Assembly: GCA_023382535.1 (NCBI GenBank)
Contig: JAHDWA010000058.1
Span: 1 to 60,074 of the forward strand
Source of the DNA: Anaerolineae bacterium
Lineage (GTDB): Bacteria; Chloroflexota; Anaerolineae; 4572-78; J111
Reading direction: 5' to 3'
Length of the DNA stretch: 60,074 bases
Under the pieces are notes generated by a model, which did no database searches, had not been told where the DNA came from, and worked only from the letters and a program-made list of their open reading frames with translations. Positions 17,938 through 26,803 of this stretch are shown in pieces. Each line of letters starts with the position of its first letter. Position 1 is the stretch's first letter. A program made the position numbers and the translations under genes.

Positions 17938-20900
17938 TTAAGTATTAGCAATCAGCCATTCCTTAAATAATCCAACCCGAATCCAATAAAACTGACCAGC
18001 ATCACGTGCCACAACATCTCGTTTCACTAAATCTTCCAGAATGACGTCCACTGGTGTTTTGGTACTAGAGGTAATATTGCTGCGACTGCAAGGGCCATTG
18101 CGGCTGTTCAGGGCAATGACCCTTAACACCTCGAGTGCATCATCATTGCTAATAGCGTCTGGCGATGTATCACCAGAACTGATCAAATTATCAAATTTAT
18201 CTATCCCTAAGGCGTTGACTCCACGAATCAGTTCGTTTTTTATTTGATCTACATCGGCTTCAGTCACGAGCCTGGCTCCTCTGCTATTCATATAATCAAC
18301 CAAGCGATTACAGATGATCTGAATATAAAATGGGCTACCAGCCGTCAGATGCAAAATTCGCTCGATAGCTTGTTCGCGATAGCGACTCTCACCGTGGTAA
18401 CGAATAGGTTCATCAATCAGTCTACGGGCATATTCGGGCTTGAGGTAAGTAACTCGTTCATCCTGAGCCGTGCCAAACTCATTCGCAAAACGCTCCTTAA
18501 ATTTCGGCATAACATCCTGACCTGCCAATACAGCGCTAAAATAGTTTTCTTGTAGGAGCGCCTTCCAGTTTTTCATAAATTGATCAGACAGTTTGCCACT
18601 CACGATTTGACCATAGATATACGCGAACTCATCGATCATCAGCACAATCCGGGTATGACGCCAATCTTCTTGAGTTAAACAGGCGCGTCTAAATCTCTCG
18701 AATATCTCCTTGAAATATGCCAGGGGGCTAGGATGTTGGTAAAACTCATTGATGTTTGGGAAAGAAATGTTTAGCGAACTGAAGCCCTGAGTTACTCTAT
18801 CTTCAACTGCAAACCCTAACTTGGCTATGATACCCCAAAGTATCTGGTAGAGTAAGGGGGTTTTTGAATAATCGTCAAGGATTGAGCCGATATTTCCAAT
18901 ATCCAACACCAATATGTCTTTATTGACCTGAAATTTAGTGTTAAGATGATAGAGAATTGAGGACTTGCCAGCTCGTTTCTGTCCAAAAATAACAATACAT
19001 TTACTTTGGTCACGTGAATCAATAATTGCCTGAGCCACGTTTTCAATCAATTCTTCCCGTCCATAGAACATTTCAGGTTTAGCAACAATACCTCCCTCAG
19101 CATAAGAAGCATAAGGATTTTCGATCTCTTCGAACTCATCCTCCGGATAAAGGCGAACCGATAGGTTTTGGATAGGGGTTTCAATGCTCTCTTCCGAGCG
19201 AGTGCGATATTTAGCATATACCGATAAAGAAAACGCTTCAGACCGAAGAACAGGTTGCGAAACCTGAATAGGTACTTTGACGATTTCCTGATTTCCTCCG
19301 CGTAAAGAGCCATCAAGTTTGACTGTTGACTCTATCACGTTAAAGTATCCTTTTTCCTCCTGAAAGACTGTTAATTCAGGAGCTTCGGCCGGACTACGTC
19401 CTATTTGATTGGCAACAACGATTTGTATCTCAATTCGATTGTCCGGATCAGGCATATATGACTCTACAGCCAAGCGAATTGATAACTCCGGCACAGACTG
19501 CTGGTATAATTCGTCTAATTTCTCTTTTGTCTTTTTTTGAATTTTCTCAACAACAGGTATAAATTCCTCAATTGAGAGTTTGGTGGGATTGTCGGCTATT
19601 TCTACCAGCAACTCTTGACATCGCTTATCAATTTGAAAGCATAATCTCTCTTGTTCCTCAAACGTAACTTCTTTACAAAGCTCAAGTGCCATTTCCAAAA
19701 TTTTCTGTAATTCGTCAACCCTTTGTTTATCCAGCTCAAAGAAAAGGAACACTTTAAGCGAATTGGTCCGGCCAATACTATCTTCAAGCCAGACGGTGGT
19801 TAATTCTACTCGTCTTAAAAAGCGGAACTCATCAGAAACTGTGCGCGCTTTTTCGAGATATTCATTACGCAACTTGTTCCAGACGCTGATAAAATCGGTA
19901 AATTTTGCAGTTGATTTATTAGTAGTAAGACCCATAGATTGTAAATACTTTATAGCCAATCGTTGGGAAGATTTATTGTCATACAGGCGATTTAGAATAC
20001 GAGTTGATGCGTAGCGACTCCGAAAGACAAGGTAGGCAATTGCTTCAAAAACTTTATTAGGGTATGGATGACGAACTAAAACTCTTCCAATGGCCTCATC
20101 AATAGATGGCCCGTTAGGTTGAAGCGGAATATGGGTTGGACCTAGAGTAGAAAAAAGAAATCTCACCAGCGCATTAACGGCATCCTGTTCATCCCTACTC
20201 CGGCTCCGATCACCGTCATATACAGCCAATGCCTCAGTGTACAGTTCTCTAGCACCGTCAAGCAATTTACCTTCCAAAACAGCCGCATCTCCCATTGAGG
20301 CAAAGCTACGACCAAGATATCTATAAAACCGGTCTGAACTTTCTCCTTCCTCAAGAATAGAAACTATCTTAGCTGCAGATAGATAATATTCGGCTCGATC
20401 ACGTGGCCGTCGTGTGCCCAGTTGTGTCGCCAACACTTCAAGCTCCTCAACATCAGAACGACGAAAATTATGAGTCTGAACTCGGTTGGGAGGCACTCCC
20501 TTGAATTGGCAACGGTCAAGGAAAAATTTGGCGAATACACTAATTTTTTCACCAGAAAAATCTGAAAAATCAGACAGCATTATCTCAACGATGATATCAT
20601 CAATCACGTCAGGCTCAGACTCACCAGTTGCTTTCGCCCGATTGATAGCGTCTAATATGGTTAAGGCATAAGTATCAGGAGAGCCATGAAGAAGAGGATC
20701 AAGTATCTCTTTTGCTCTGTCAAAAGATTTCTGTTGATATAAACAAAGAGCCAAGTTCCGGCGGGTCACTTTACTATCTGGTTGTATCTCAAGCAGTTGA
20801 CTAAGATAAATCTCGGCTTTACTGTAATCTTTCAGAGCTAAATAACTGGTAGATATTTTCCCAAGTACTCTGGCTTTTTCAGCCTGGTCTGTCAAATTCT

Positions 20901-22338
20901 GTGAAAGTTGGGGTTGGAGTAGATTGATTGCTTTATCATGTTGGCCGGTCTGCTGGTAAAGATGGATTAGCATATTGTCTAGAGATTTAGGGTCAACTAT
21001 TCTAGTGCGGTTATCTTCTAATACTTTGACTGCTTCTTGGCGACGTCCCAATTTTTCCATCAGAAATGTCGCTAACTCCTTAACAGTCCGCTCAATGTTA
21101 CCGCCTTTTCTTATTTCAGCGTAAAGCGCCTCAACTCTTTGTTCTAGATCATTTTGACTGGATACGGACTGTATCTGAATTTTCTTCTCCGGAGGGGAAG
21201 GTTTTGCCGGCTTAGATTTCGGAGATTTCTTTTCATCAATATCCAAAAGAGCTATCTCCTTTGGGTGCTGAGTTGATACCTGATTTAGAGGTGTTTCAAA
21301 TTTGTTAAAGGCATCTATAGCTAAGGATTTTAAGAAGCCTCCATTTAGACTTTTTTGCACCAAATCTGCTGCTATGATCTCTCGATTAGAGACTAACAAA
21401 AGATATATCCCGGTCTCGAAAAGTATCCTCTCATCATCTTCACTCCAATATCGCCTGGATTTAATCAGGGAGACTAAGTCAGAATAATTAAAGTTTTGCA
21501 ACAAGAGGCTAATATAAACTAGCCAAGCATCCTGCTCTCTCGCAAGGGAAGATTTTTGTAAAAATTGGCCCAAACTATGGTAGGCTATATCCTTCTGTTC
21601 GACTGCTAAGGTTAACACTGCCAAATTATACCAATCATCAACTTGCGCAAAGGTCCGAGCAGCCTCTTGGTAATATTTGATAGCATTTTCTATATTCGCA
21701 GAAAGAAAATAAAAATAGGCCAAATGACGTTTTATCGTAAGTATGTTTGGGAACGAGTAATCTAAAGCTTTTAGTTTAGCAGCAATGCGTTGAGACCTGC
21801 CAAATTTTGCCTCTAATTCACCTATTCTTTTACTATAATCATAGATACTTCTAATTTCTTGCCAGAAAGGTTGAACCACTCTATATACTTTTCGATCTTT
21901 AAGCTCGTCTATTGGAAAGAGAGGATCAGGAGGCCTTAGGTCAATCTTTGCTAGCGATAATTGGGCATTAAAGCCAGTTTTGATTTCCAAGAGTCTTTCT
22001 AGCAAATGTGGCTCTATAGATTGTGAGGGTAGAGGTATGCTCTGCACTTCATTTAATTGACTAACTGATTGTAGCGATTCAGTACCTAAGTTGGGTCTAA
22101 ATTGAGATTTTGAGGGTAACTCATTTAGTTGAGGTGTTTCTGCTACTTCTACTTGCCAATGAGCTATCGTTTCAATTGTGATGGTTGTTGTTTTTCCGTT
22201 GTCTTCTACAGTGACATGGTCACGTCCGATTTCCATTAAGTGACCAGTAATTGTACTCCCATCTTTAAGTGAGAAAGTAACTTTACTGCCGATTGAAACC
22301 TGTCGTTGAATAATTTGTGAAAGCATAATGTATTTCAT
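17938..22338 (-). CDS. Sm-like / TPR / STAND-type ATPase protein
   Basis: 1466 residues. Residues about 8-48 form a small beta-barrel pattern (VSIGSKVTFSLKDGS, then TGHLMEIGRDHVTVE) like Sm/Hfq-type or SH3-like barrels. About 150-650 is a long TPR-like superhelix with repeated A-x-x-Y...A-x-x-x-Y/L spacing and two disordered charged linkers. About 960-1080 is a beta-rich module, and about 1085-1466 is an ATPase with Walker A GQKRAGKSS near 1117 and a VLMIDEFAYIYG Walker B, followed by a winged-helix-like end. The last part resembles the STAND/ORC-like ATPase of the next gene. Large TPR-NTPases serve as sensors and assembly platforms in conflict systems. The start could also be ATG 22326. Confidence 0.8.
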   Translation of the reverse strand: MKYIMLSQIIQRQVSIGSKVTFSLKDGSTITGHLMEIGRDHVTVEDNGKTTTITIETIAHWQVEVAETPQLNELPSKSQFRPNLGTESLQSVSQLNEVQSIPLPSQSIEPHLLERLLEIKTGFNAQLSLAKIDLRPPDPLFPIDELKDRKVYRVVQPFWQEIRSIYDYSKRIGELEAKFGRSQRIAAKLKALDYSFPNILTIKRHLAYFYFLSANIENAIKYYQEAARTFAQVDDWYNLAVLTLAVEQKDIAYHSLGQFLQKSSLAREQDAWLVYISLLLQNFNYSDLVSLIKSRRYWSEDDERILFETGIYLLLVSNREIIAADLVQKSLNGGFLKSLAIDAFNKFETPLNQVSTQHPKEIALLDIDEKKSPKSKPAKPSPPEKKIQIQSVSSQNDLEQRVEALYAEIRKGGNIERTVKELATFLMEKLGRRQEAVKVLEDNRTRIVDPKSLDNMLIHLYQQTGQHDKAINLLQPQLSQNLTDQAEKARVLGKISTSYLALKDYSKAEIYLSQLLEIQPDSKVTRRNLALCLYQQKSFDRAKEILDPLLHGSPDTYALTILDAINRAKATGESEPDVIDDIIVEIMLSDFSDFSGEKISVFAKFFLDRCQFKGVPPNRVQTHNFRRSDVEELEVLATQLGTRRPRDRAEYYLSAAKIVSILEEGESSDRFYRYLGRSFASMGDAAVLEGKLLDGARELYTEALAVYDGDRSRSRDEQDAVNALVRFLFSTLGPTHIPLQPNGPSIDEAIGRVLVRHPYPNKVFEAIAYLVFRSRYASTRILNRLYDNKSSQRLAIKYLQSMGLTTNKSTAKFTDFISVWNKLRNEYLEKARTVSDEFRFLRRVELTTVWLEDSIGRTNSLKVFLFFELDKQRVDELQKILEMALELCKEVTFEEQERLCFQIDKRCQELLVEIADNPTKLSIEEFIPVVEKIQKKTKEKLDELYQQSVPELSIRLAVESYMPDPDNRIEIQIVVANQIGRSPAEAPELTVFQEEKGYFNVIESTVKLDGSLRGGNQEIVKVPIQVSQPVLRSEAFSLSVYAKYRTRSEESIETPIQNLSVRLYPEDEFEEIENPYASYAEGGIVAKPEMFYGREELIENVAQAIIDSRDQSKCIVIFGQKRAGKSSILYHLNTKFQVNKDILVLDIGNIGSILDDYSKTPLLYQILWGIIAKLGFAVEDRVTQGFSSLNISFPNINEFYQHPSPLAYFKEIFERFRRACLTQEDWRHTRIVLMIDEFAYIYGQIVSGKLSDQFMKNWKALLQENYFSAVLAGQDVMPKFKERFANEFGTAQDERVTYLKPEYARRLIDEPIRYHGESRYREQAIERILHLTAGSPFYIQIICNRLVDYMNSRGARLVTEADVDQIKNELIRGVNALGIDKFDNLISSGDTSPDAISNDDALEVLRVIALNSRNGPCSRSNITSSTKTPVDVILEDLVKRDVVARDAGQFYWIRVGLFKEWLIANT

Positions 22339-22430
22339 ACCTATAAAACTAACATTTTACTAAACTATAGAAATCCAGTTAAGCCACTGAAATATGAAAG
22401 AACCATTACTTTAATTAGTATAGACAAAAA

Positions 22431-24734
22431 TTACTTTAACACCTTTTTTAGCGTATTTTCAAAATCTTGCCAAGTAGCATAACGATTTTCTGGCGTTAGA
22501 TCCATGGCCTTAAAAATGCAAATTTCTAACGTCCTAGGAATATCAGAGCGTAGATTATGGATAGGTAGAGGGTCAGGTATGACTACATTTGTATATAGAG
22601 CTGGTAACCATGCTCCCCGAGGGTAAGGATGTCTACCTGTAAGTAACTCATACAAGGTCACGCCCAAAGAAAAAATATCAGCTTGAGGTTCTCCTTCCCT
22701 GTGAGCCTGCTCTGGTGCCATGTAAAGTAATGTACCTTGACCAATTTCAGCCTCAGCATATGGGCTATAGCTAATTGATGACAAATTTTTCGCCAAAGCG
22801 AGACCAAAATCTATAATTCGGATATTCCCATCATCACAGATAAATACATGTTCGGGCTTGATATCTCGATGGATCACCGCACCTCGAGTATAAGCATATC
22901 CTAAAGCTTGACAAGCCTGTACACCAATTTCTACAATCCTCTCTATGGGTAATTCCTTCTTTTCTTCAATGATCTTACGTAAACTTACACCCTCAACCCA
23001 AGACTGGATCATATAGCGATTAGCAATAAAGTCATATACTTTAGCAATGTAAGCATGGTCTAACTTTGCTAAAATCTTCACTTCACGTTGATACCTCTTT
23101 TGCAGGCGCACAAATTCTTCTTCAGGCAAGTTCTTATAAAAGAAAACTGGTTCCTTTATGGCAACTTCTTGTTTCGCAACATGATGATCAATTCCTTTAT
23201 AAACCCGACTGTTTCCCATATTGTAAACTACCTGCGTGATTTCATAACGTTCGCCTGAGAGAAAACTCCCGACCTGCAAAGGTTGATCATTCTGTGAGTT
23301 GGAGGATGTTTCGTCTCTATTGTTTGGTGATGATTCTATTGTGGCTTGCTGCTGACCTCGCTCAAGCCTAACATGGATAGCCCGAATCAAATCTTCTAGG
23401 GTGGTACGCAAACCTGTAATTCGTTTGGGAAATTGGGCAAATGCGGCAACTATCTGGTCAGCTTCAGGCAAAAACAATTTCGAGAGTATTGGATAGTTCG
23501 TAATGGGGGTTTCATTCCAGCTTTCTAGTTGCTGTTTTAGATTTATATAATTAGCGTTTGTCGTATCGTTACTACGCTCGGCAGCATAAACCAGCCGCGA
23601 CACATCAACTAACTGTTCATTACAATGGTCTAGTTTTTGCTGAAGGTCGGTTACAGTTGCGGTTTTTAGATTCTTTCGTATTTCACCGATTTGTTGATTT
23701 ATTCGGTTTTCCAACTCCTTAATGGTGTTATAATGCTGGCGGTAGTAGTCATAATTAAGCTGCAATTTATGCCGATAAATCTCCAGACGGGCCAAGTCAT
23801 CAAGTATTTGTGAAATTACTTTATCTTGATTGTCTTTGATTATAAGGGTTGATGATGCCGGGATTAAGACATAACGATTTAAGTGGGGCCAAGCAGCGCA
23901 GATTAGGGGAGTGGGTAACGCTTGAAAACAACTCACCGCACTTGGGTAGCCTTCTTCAGCAAAAAGGCCGAAAGGGATTTCTTTAAGGGAAGCATTCACC
24001 ACATTCCGGCCGACATAAACTTGTATATCAAATTCAATCTTGAGCTTGGTAAAAATTGGACCCAGTTTAACTTGTTGAAGATCCGCTGCGATAGCGTTTA
24101 AAGGGGCAAAATATTCGTTATCGTAACTTGAGAGAAATAGCAAGTAAACGCAGTAATCTGGCCCAATGATTGCTTTTACCATTCGCTGATATACATCCTC
24201 ACTGGGCTGTTCCTCCCTTACAATCACACTAGTAGGTTCATCCTCTGATGGAAAAAAACTTGGGCTAGGAGACTTAATCCCAAATGCTACAGTCAATTCC
24301 CAAATATTGTTCAGGATCTCTTCATGATCTGATCCATTTTCATAAAAACAACCCGTTATTTGGACGCCAGTCGGGGTTTTTACAGCAAGAGATTGTAGCC
24401 GAAAATCAGCAGAGATATTATCTTCACTGAATTGTTTTTCGAGGAATAAAAATCCGGCCGCATCAAACAAGTCGTTTCTCTGCATTTCATCCAGATTTAG
24501 AACTTTAGCAATACGATTAACATACTCGGGGGAACGCGGTGGAGATTGTCCACTAAGATAGCGGCTAATCGTTGCTTGGCTGATACCTGATTCCTTTGCT
24601 AACCAGGCTGCGGGACGATCAAGTTTTACCAGTTGACTATTGATGAGCTGACCAAAACTAAATCTGTCAAACATTGACAAAGATTCTTTCATACGTGCAA
24701 GGGAATACCACATCCTTGCAACAAATTGATCCAT
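22431..24734 (-). CDS. XRE-type HTH / coiled-coil / Ser-Thr kinase fusion
   Basis: A helix-turn-helix of the XRE type sits near the N-terminus (AWLAKESGISQATISRYLSG), followed by a ~400-residue middle with a compact alpha/beta part and a long coiled coil that faintly recalls CATRA proteins of conflict systems (from memory, unverified). The C-terminal kinase (~270 residues) has VAIKEP, HRDIKPEH and IDFG intact and is closely related to the two other operon kinases. Fusing a DNA-binding domain to a kinase suggests signal-dependent control of its own operon. It is the first gene of the minus-strand operon. Start is uncertain: the frame is open to a TTG at 24797; ATG at 24734 or 24674 are better candidates. 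Confidence 0.8.
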   Translation of the reverse strand: MDQFVARMWYSLARMKESLSMFDRFSFGQLINSQLVKLDRPAAWLAKESGISQATISRYLSGQSPPRSPEYVNRIAKVLNLDEMQRNDLFDAAGFLFLEKQFSEDNISADFRLQSLAVKTPTGVQITGCFYENGSDHEEILNNIWELTVAFGIKSPSPSFFPSEDEPTSVIVREEQPSEDVYQRMVKAIIGPDYCVYLLFLSSYDNEYFAPLNAIAADLQQVKLGPIFTKLKIEFDIQVYVGRNVVNASLKEIPFGLFAEEGYPSAVSCFQALPTPLICAAWPHLNRYVLIPASSTLIIKDNQDKVISQILDDLARLEIYRHKLQLNYDYYRQHYNTIKELENRINQQIGEIRKNLKTATVTDLQQKLDHCNEQLVDVSRLVYAAERSNDTTNANYINLKQQLESWNETPITNYPILSKLFLPEADQIVAAFAQFPKRITGLRTTLEDLIRAIHVRLERGQQQATIESSPNNRDETSSNSQNDQPLQVGSFLSGERYEITQVVYNMGNSRVYKGIDHHVAKQEVAIKEPVFFYKNLPEEEFVRLQKRYQREVKILAKLDHAYIAKVYDFIANRYMIQSWVEGVSLRKIIEEKKELPIERIVEIGVQACQALGYAYTRGAVIHRDIKPEHVFICDDGNIRIIDFGLALAKNLSSISYSPYAEAEIGQGTLLYMAPEQAHREGEPQADIFSLGVTLYELLTGRHPYPRGAWLPALYTNVVIPDPLPIHNLRSDIPRTLEICIFKAMDLTPENRYATWQDFENTLKKVLK

Positions 24735-24810
24735 CTCTGCAAAAAGTCCATTCCTGACTGAAAGATGAGTTATGTAATAATAAAGGCGCTTAAGCAAAAC
24801 TAATCAGGAC

Positions 24811-24824
24811 AGTGCTATATCACT
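24811..24824. promoter_or_regulatory. Candidate operator in the divergent region before the conflict operon
   Basis: AGTGCTATATCACT is a near-perfect 14-base palindrome lying between the XRE-kinase gene (minus) and the small gene at 24849 (plus). It holds a TATA core. It is a reasonable site for self-regulation by the XRE domain, but this is inference only. Confidence 0.3.
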
Positions 24825-24848
24825 ATCATTCAGACCAGGAGTGAAAAA

Positions 24849-25091
24849 ATGACTTTTACAGAATTAATGCTTTTCTTTATTCTATTAGGATTTTTACCAT
24901 GGCGCATCAGCCATTATGTCAAAGGTTACAGAAAAAGGTACCAAATTTGTTGGCAAATCTACGCAATTTTTTGGCAATTAACACTTGCTCTCACACCCCA
25001 GGGCCATAGTAGCTTGCGATTTACGGTACCGCTCATTCAACGGCTAAGTACAACTATTTGGTCAAGCTTAGATAAGTTGACAGAGAAGTAG
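24849..25091 (+). CDS. Small hypothetical protein with hydrophobic N-terminus
   Basis: 80 residues. A good ribosome site (AGGAG, 8 bases before ATG) argues that it is real. Residues 1-20 form a hydrophobic helix (LMLFFILLGFLPW), and the rest is basic and aromatic with a second weak hydrophobic patch. It is divergent from the XRE-kinase operon and convergent with the propeller gene at 25115. No family recognised; a small membrane peptide or toxin-like protein is possible. The frame could also be a chance ORF. Confidence 0.4.
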   Translation: MTFTELMLFFILLGFLPWRISHYVKGYRKRYQICWQIYAIFWQLTLALTPQGHSSLRFTVPLIQRLSTTIWSSLDKLTEK

Positions 25092-25114
25092 AGGGAACAC
25101 CAAATGCTCTCCAA

Positions 25115-26803
25115 CTAGGGTGCCCAGGATAATTGTTCCTCACCCCAACCAAAGGATTTATCTAGCGCATGGGAAACGCGGCCGTTAATGGGGCCATTCA
25201 GGTCAAACAGCTTGCGTTGGTTTGTGCCGTCGGCGTTCATCACCCACACGGCCGGGTTTCCCTCTCGATTAGAAACAAAAGCGATAGATTGACCATCGGG
25301 CGACCAAACGGGTAATAGGTCGTCGGCGTTTTCAGTAGTCAACTGCGTTAAACTATCCTGGCCTTTACTGGCCGATAGAACGAAGACATGCCAATTGGCG
25401 TCACGTTTGAGCGATACCGCCACCCGATCGCCGTCCGGAGCTGTAGCAGGCACAACTGAGCTAGGCGATTTCAGGATCAAATTTGTGCTACCGTCACTGT
25501 TTTTAACATACAACCCTGGCGATGAGTCAGAAGTGTAATAGATAATACGATTTCCCAGCCAAGCAGGATTTTCGCCCACGCCTAACTTGTTTTGATTAGC
25601 CACGTTACTTTCTGCACCTTCCCATGTACCGAGAGTAAATAGGACAGGTGGCCCTTCACGGCGGGTATGAAAGACGATCTCTCCGTCGCTACGCAGGCTG
25701 GGGTGGGCATCCTCCAAGTTCTGTGTCATGAATCGTATATCATTGGCCTCCATACTAAGGCTAGGAAAGAGCACCAGCCGTTGCCCAAAACGATGGGTAG
25801 TTGAGGGCCAGGTACGCAGAATAATCCAACGTCCATCTGGGGAAAAAGCAGGCTGGCTGGCGTCTGCAAGAAATAATCTGGGTTGCCAATCTTCAACGGC
25901 GCTAGCAATGTAAACGTTGTAGGTACCAGCACCGGTATCGAAAACAGGTACGGCGATTTTGCCAGTAAGGGTGTGACTGGGAGATGAAACCTCAATTACC
26001 TGTTCAGGGGTCGGGGTATCGGTGGGTATTGATGTTGGAGTTGGCGTATCTGTATCAGCAGGTTTTGAGGAAGGAGTGGTGGTTGCAGGTTCAGGAGTTA
26101 ACGTATCCGTCGGAGTCGGTTCAGTGGTAGGAGTGGTGGAGACTGATTCAGGTGTTGGCGTGAAGGTCGAGGCCAGTTCAGATATGGCTGTATTTGTCGC
26201 AGATTCGAGTGTTGGAGAATTAGTAGGTGTTGGTTCTACAGTAAATGTTGCAGTAGTTGGTACAGTCGTGGCCGTATCAACAGCGACCAGAGTCGCTGTC
26301 CCATCACCTCCAGAAATGACAGTGTGGGGACGTAGTAATGAGATAAAAACGATAGCTAAAATCAGGAGAATACCTGCCATCCCACCAGCTATAGCCCAGA
26401 TTGGAAATGTCCGGGGTGAGGGGGGCGACGGTGGCGGATTAATTTTTTCTTGTGCTAATTGTCTTTTGGCTCGAGCATCTTGATAGTTATTTAGACCTGC
26501 GCGGTGAGCTTCTTCAAGTAACTGATCAAGCGTAGTAATAGCTGCCGCCCATTCTCCTGCTGCTAATTGTTCTTCTCCTTTGGCATAAAGCCAAATCATC
26601 AAGCTCTCTCGAGATCTTTTTTCACCGCTTTGAGCCTCTTCATCAGTAGGGTCATCTTTTAGAATCTCGGTGTAGAGACGCAGCGCATCTGTCCACTCAT
26701 TTTTTTCCTCGAAGCCTCTGGCCGACTCCTTGCTACGAGCGATGTGTAATTGTCGTTCTATTCTTTTCTTTCTTTCAGCAGCATCTTCAAAGTTGCTGGA
26801 CAT
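25115..26803 (-). CDS. Single-pass membrane protein with TPR-like N-terminus and TolB-like propeller
   Basis: 562 residues; start supported by GAGGAG before the ATG, overlapping the CHAT gene end by 17 bases. Residues 1-120 are helical and similar in pattern to the repeats in the CHAT-TPR protein (SARGFEEKNEWTDALRLY). A membrane helix lies at about 135-158, then a Thr/Pro/Ser-rich tract of ~100 residues, then a TolB/WD40-type beta-propeller (about 280-562) with repeated SPDGRWI- and SPDGQSIAF-like blades. The predicted topology is helical part inside, propeller outside. It is likely to link the cytoplasmic CHAT protein to an extracellular or envelope signal. Confidence 0.8.
   Translation of the reverse strand: MSSNFEDAAERKKRIERQLHIARSKESARGFEEKNEWTDALRLYTEILKDDPTDEEAQSGEKRSRESLMIWLYAKGEEQLAAGEWAAAITTLDQLLEEAHRAGLNNYQDARAKRQLAQEKINPPPSPPSPRTFPIWAIAGGMAGILLILAIVFISLLRPHTVISGGDGTATLVAVDTATTVPTTATFTVEPTPTNSPTLESATNTAISELASTFTPTPESVSTTPTTEPTPTDTLTPEPATTTPSSKPADTDTPTPTSIPTDTPTPEQVIEVSSPSHTLTGKIAVPVFDTGAGTYNVYIASAVEDWQPRLFLADASQPAFSPDGRWIILRTWPSTTHRFGQRLVLFPSLSMEANDIRFMTQNLEDAHPSLRSDGEIVFHTRREGPPVLFTLGTWEGAESNVANQNKLGVGENPAWLGNRIIYYTSDSSPGLYVKNSDGSTNLILKSPSSVVPATAPDGDRVAVSLKRDANWHVFVLSASKGQDSLTQLTTENADDLLPVWSPDGQSIAFVSNREGNPAVWVMNADGTNQRKLFDLNGPINGRVSHALDKSFGWGEEQLSWAP

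Noticed and set aside
26022..26483. 153-codon Val/Gly-rich ORF on the plus strand, and a similar one at 31298-31576
   Set aside because: Both are antisense to Thr/Pro-rich linkers of the propeller proteins; low complexity only.
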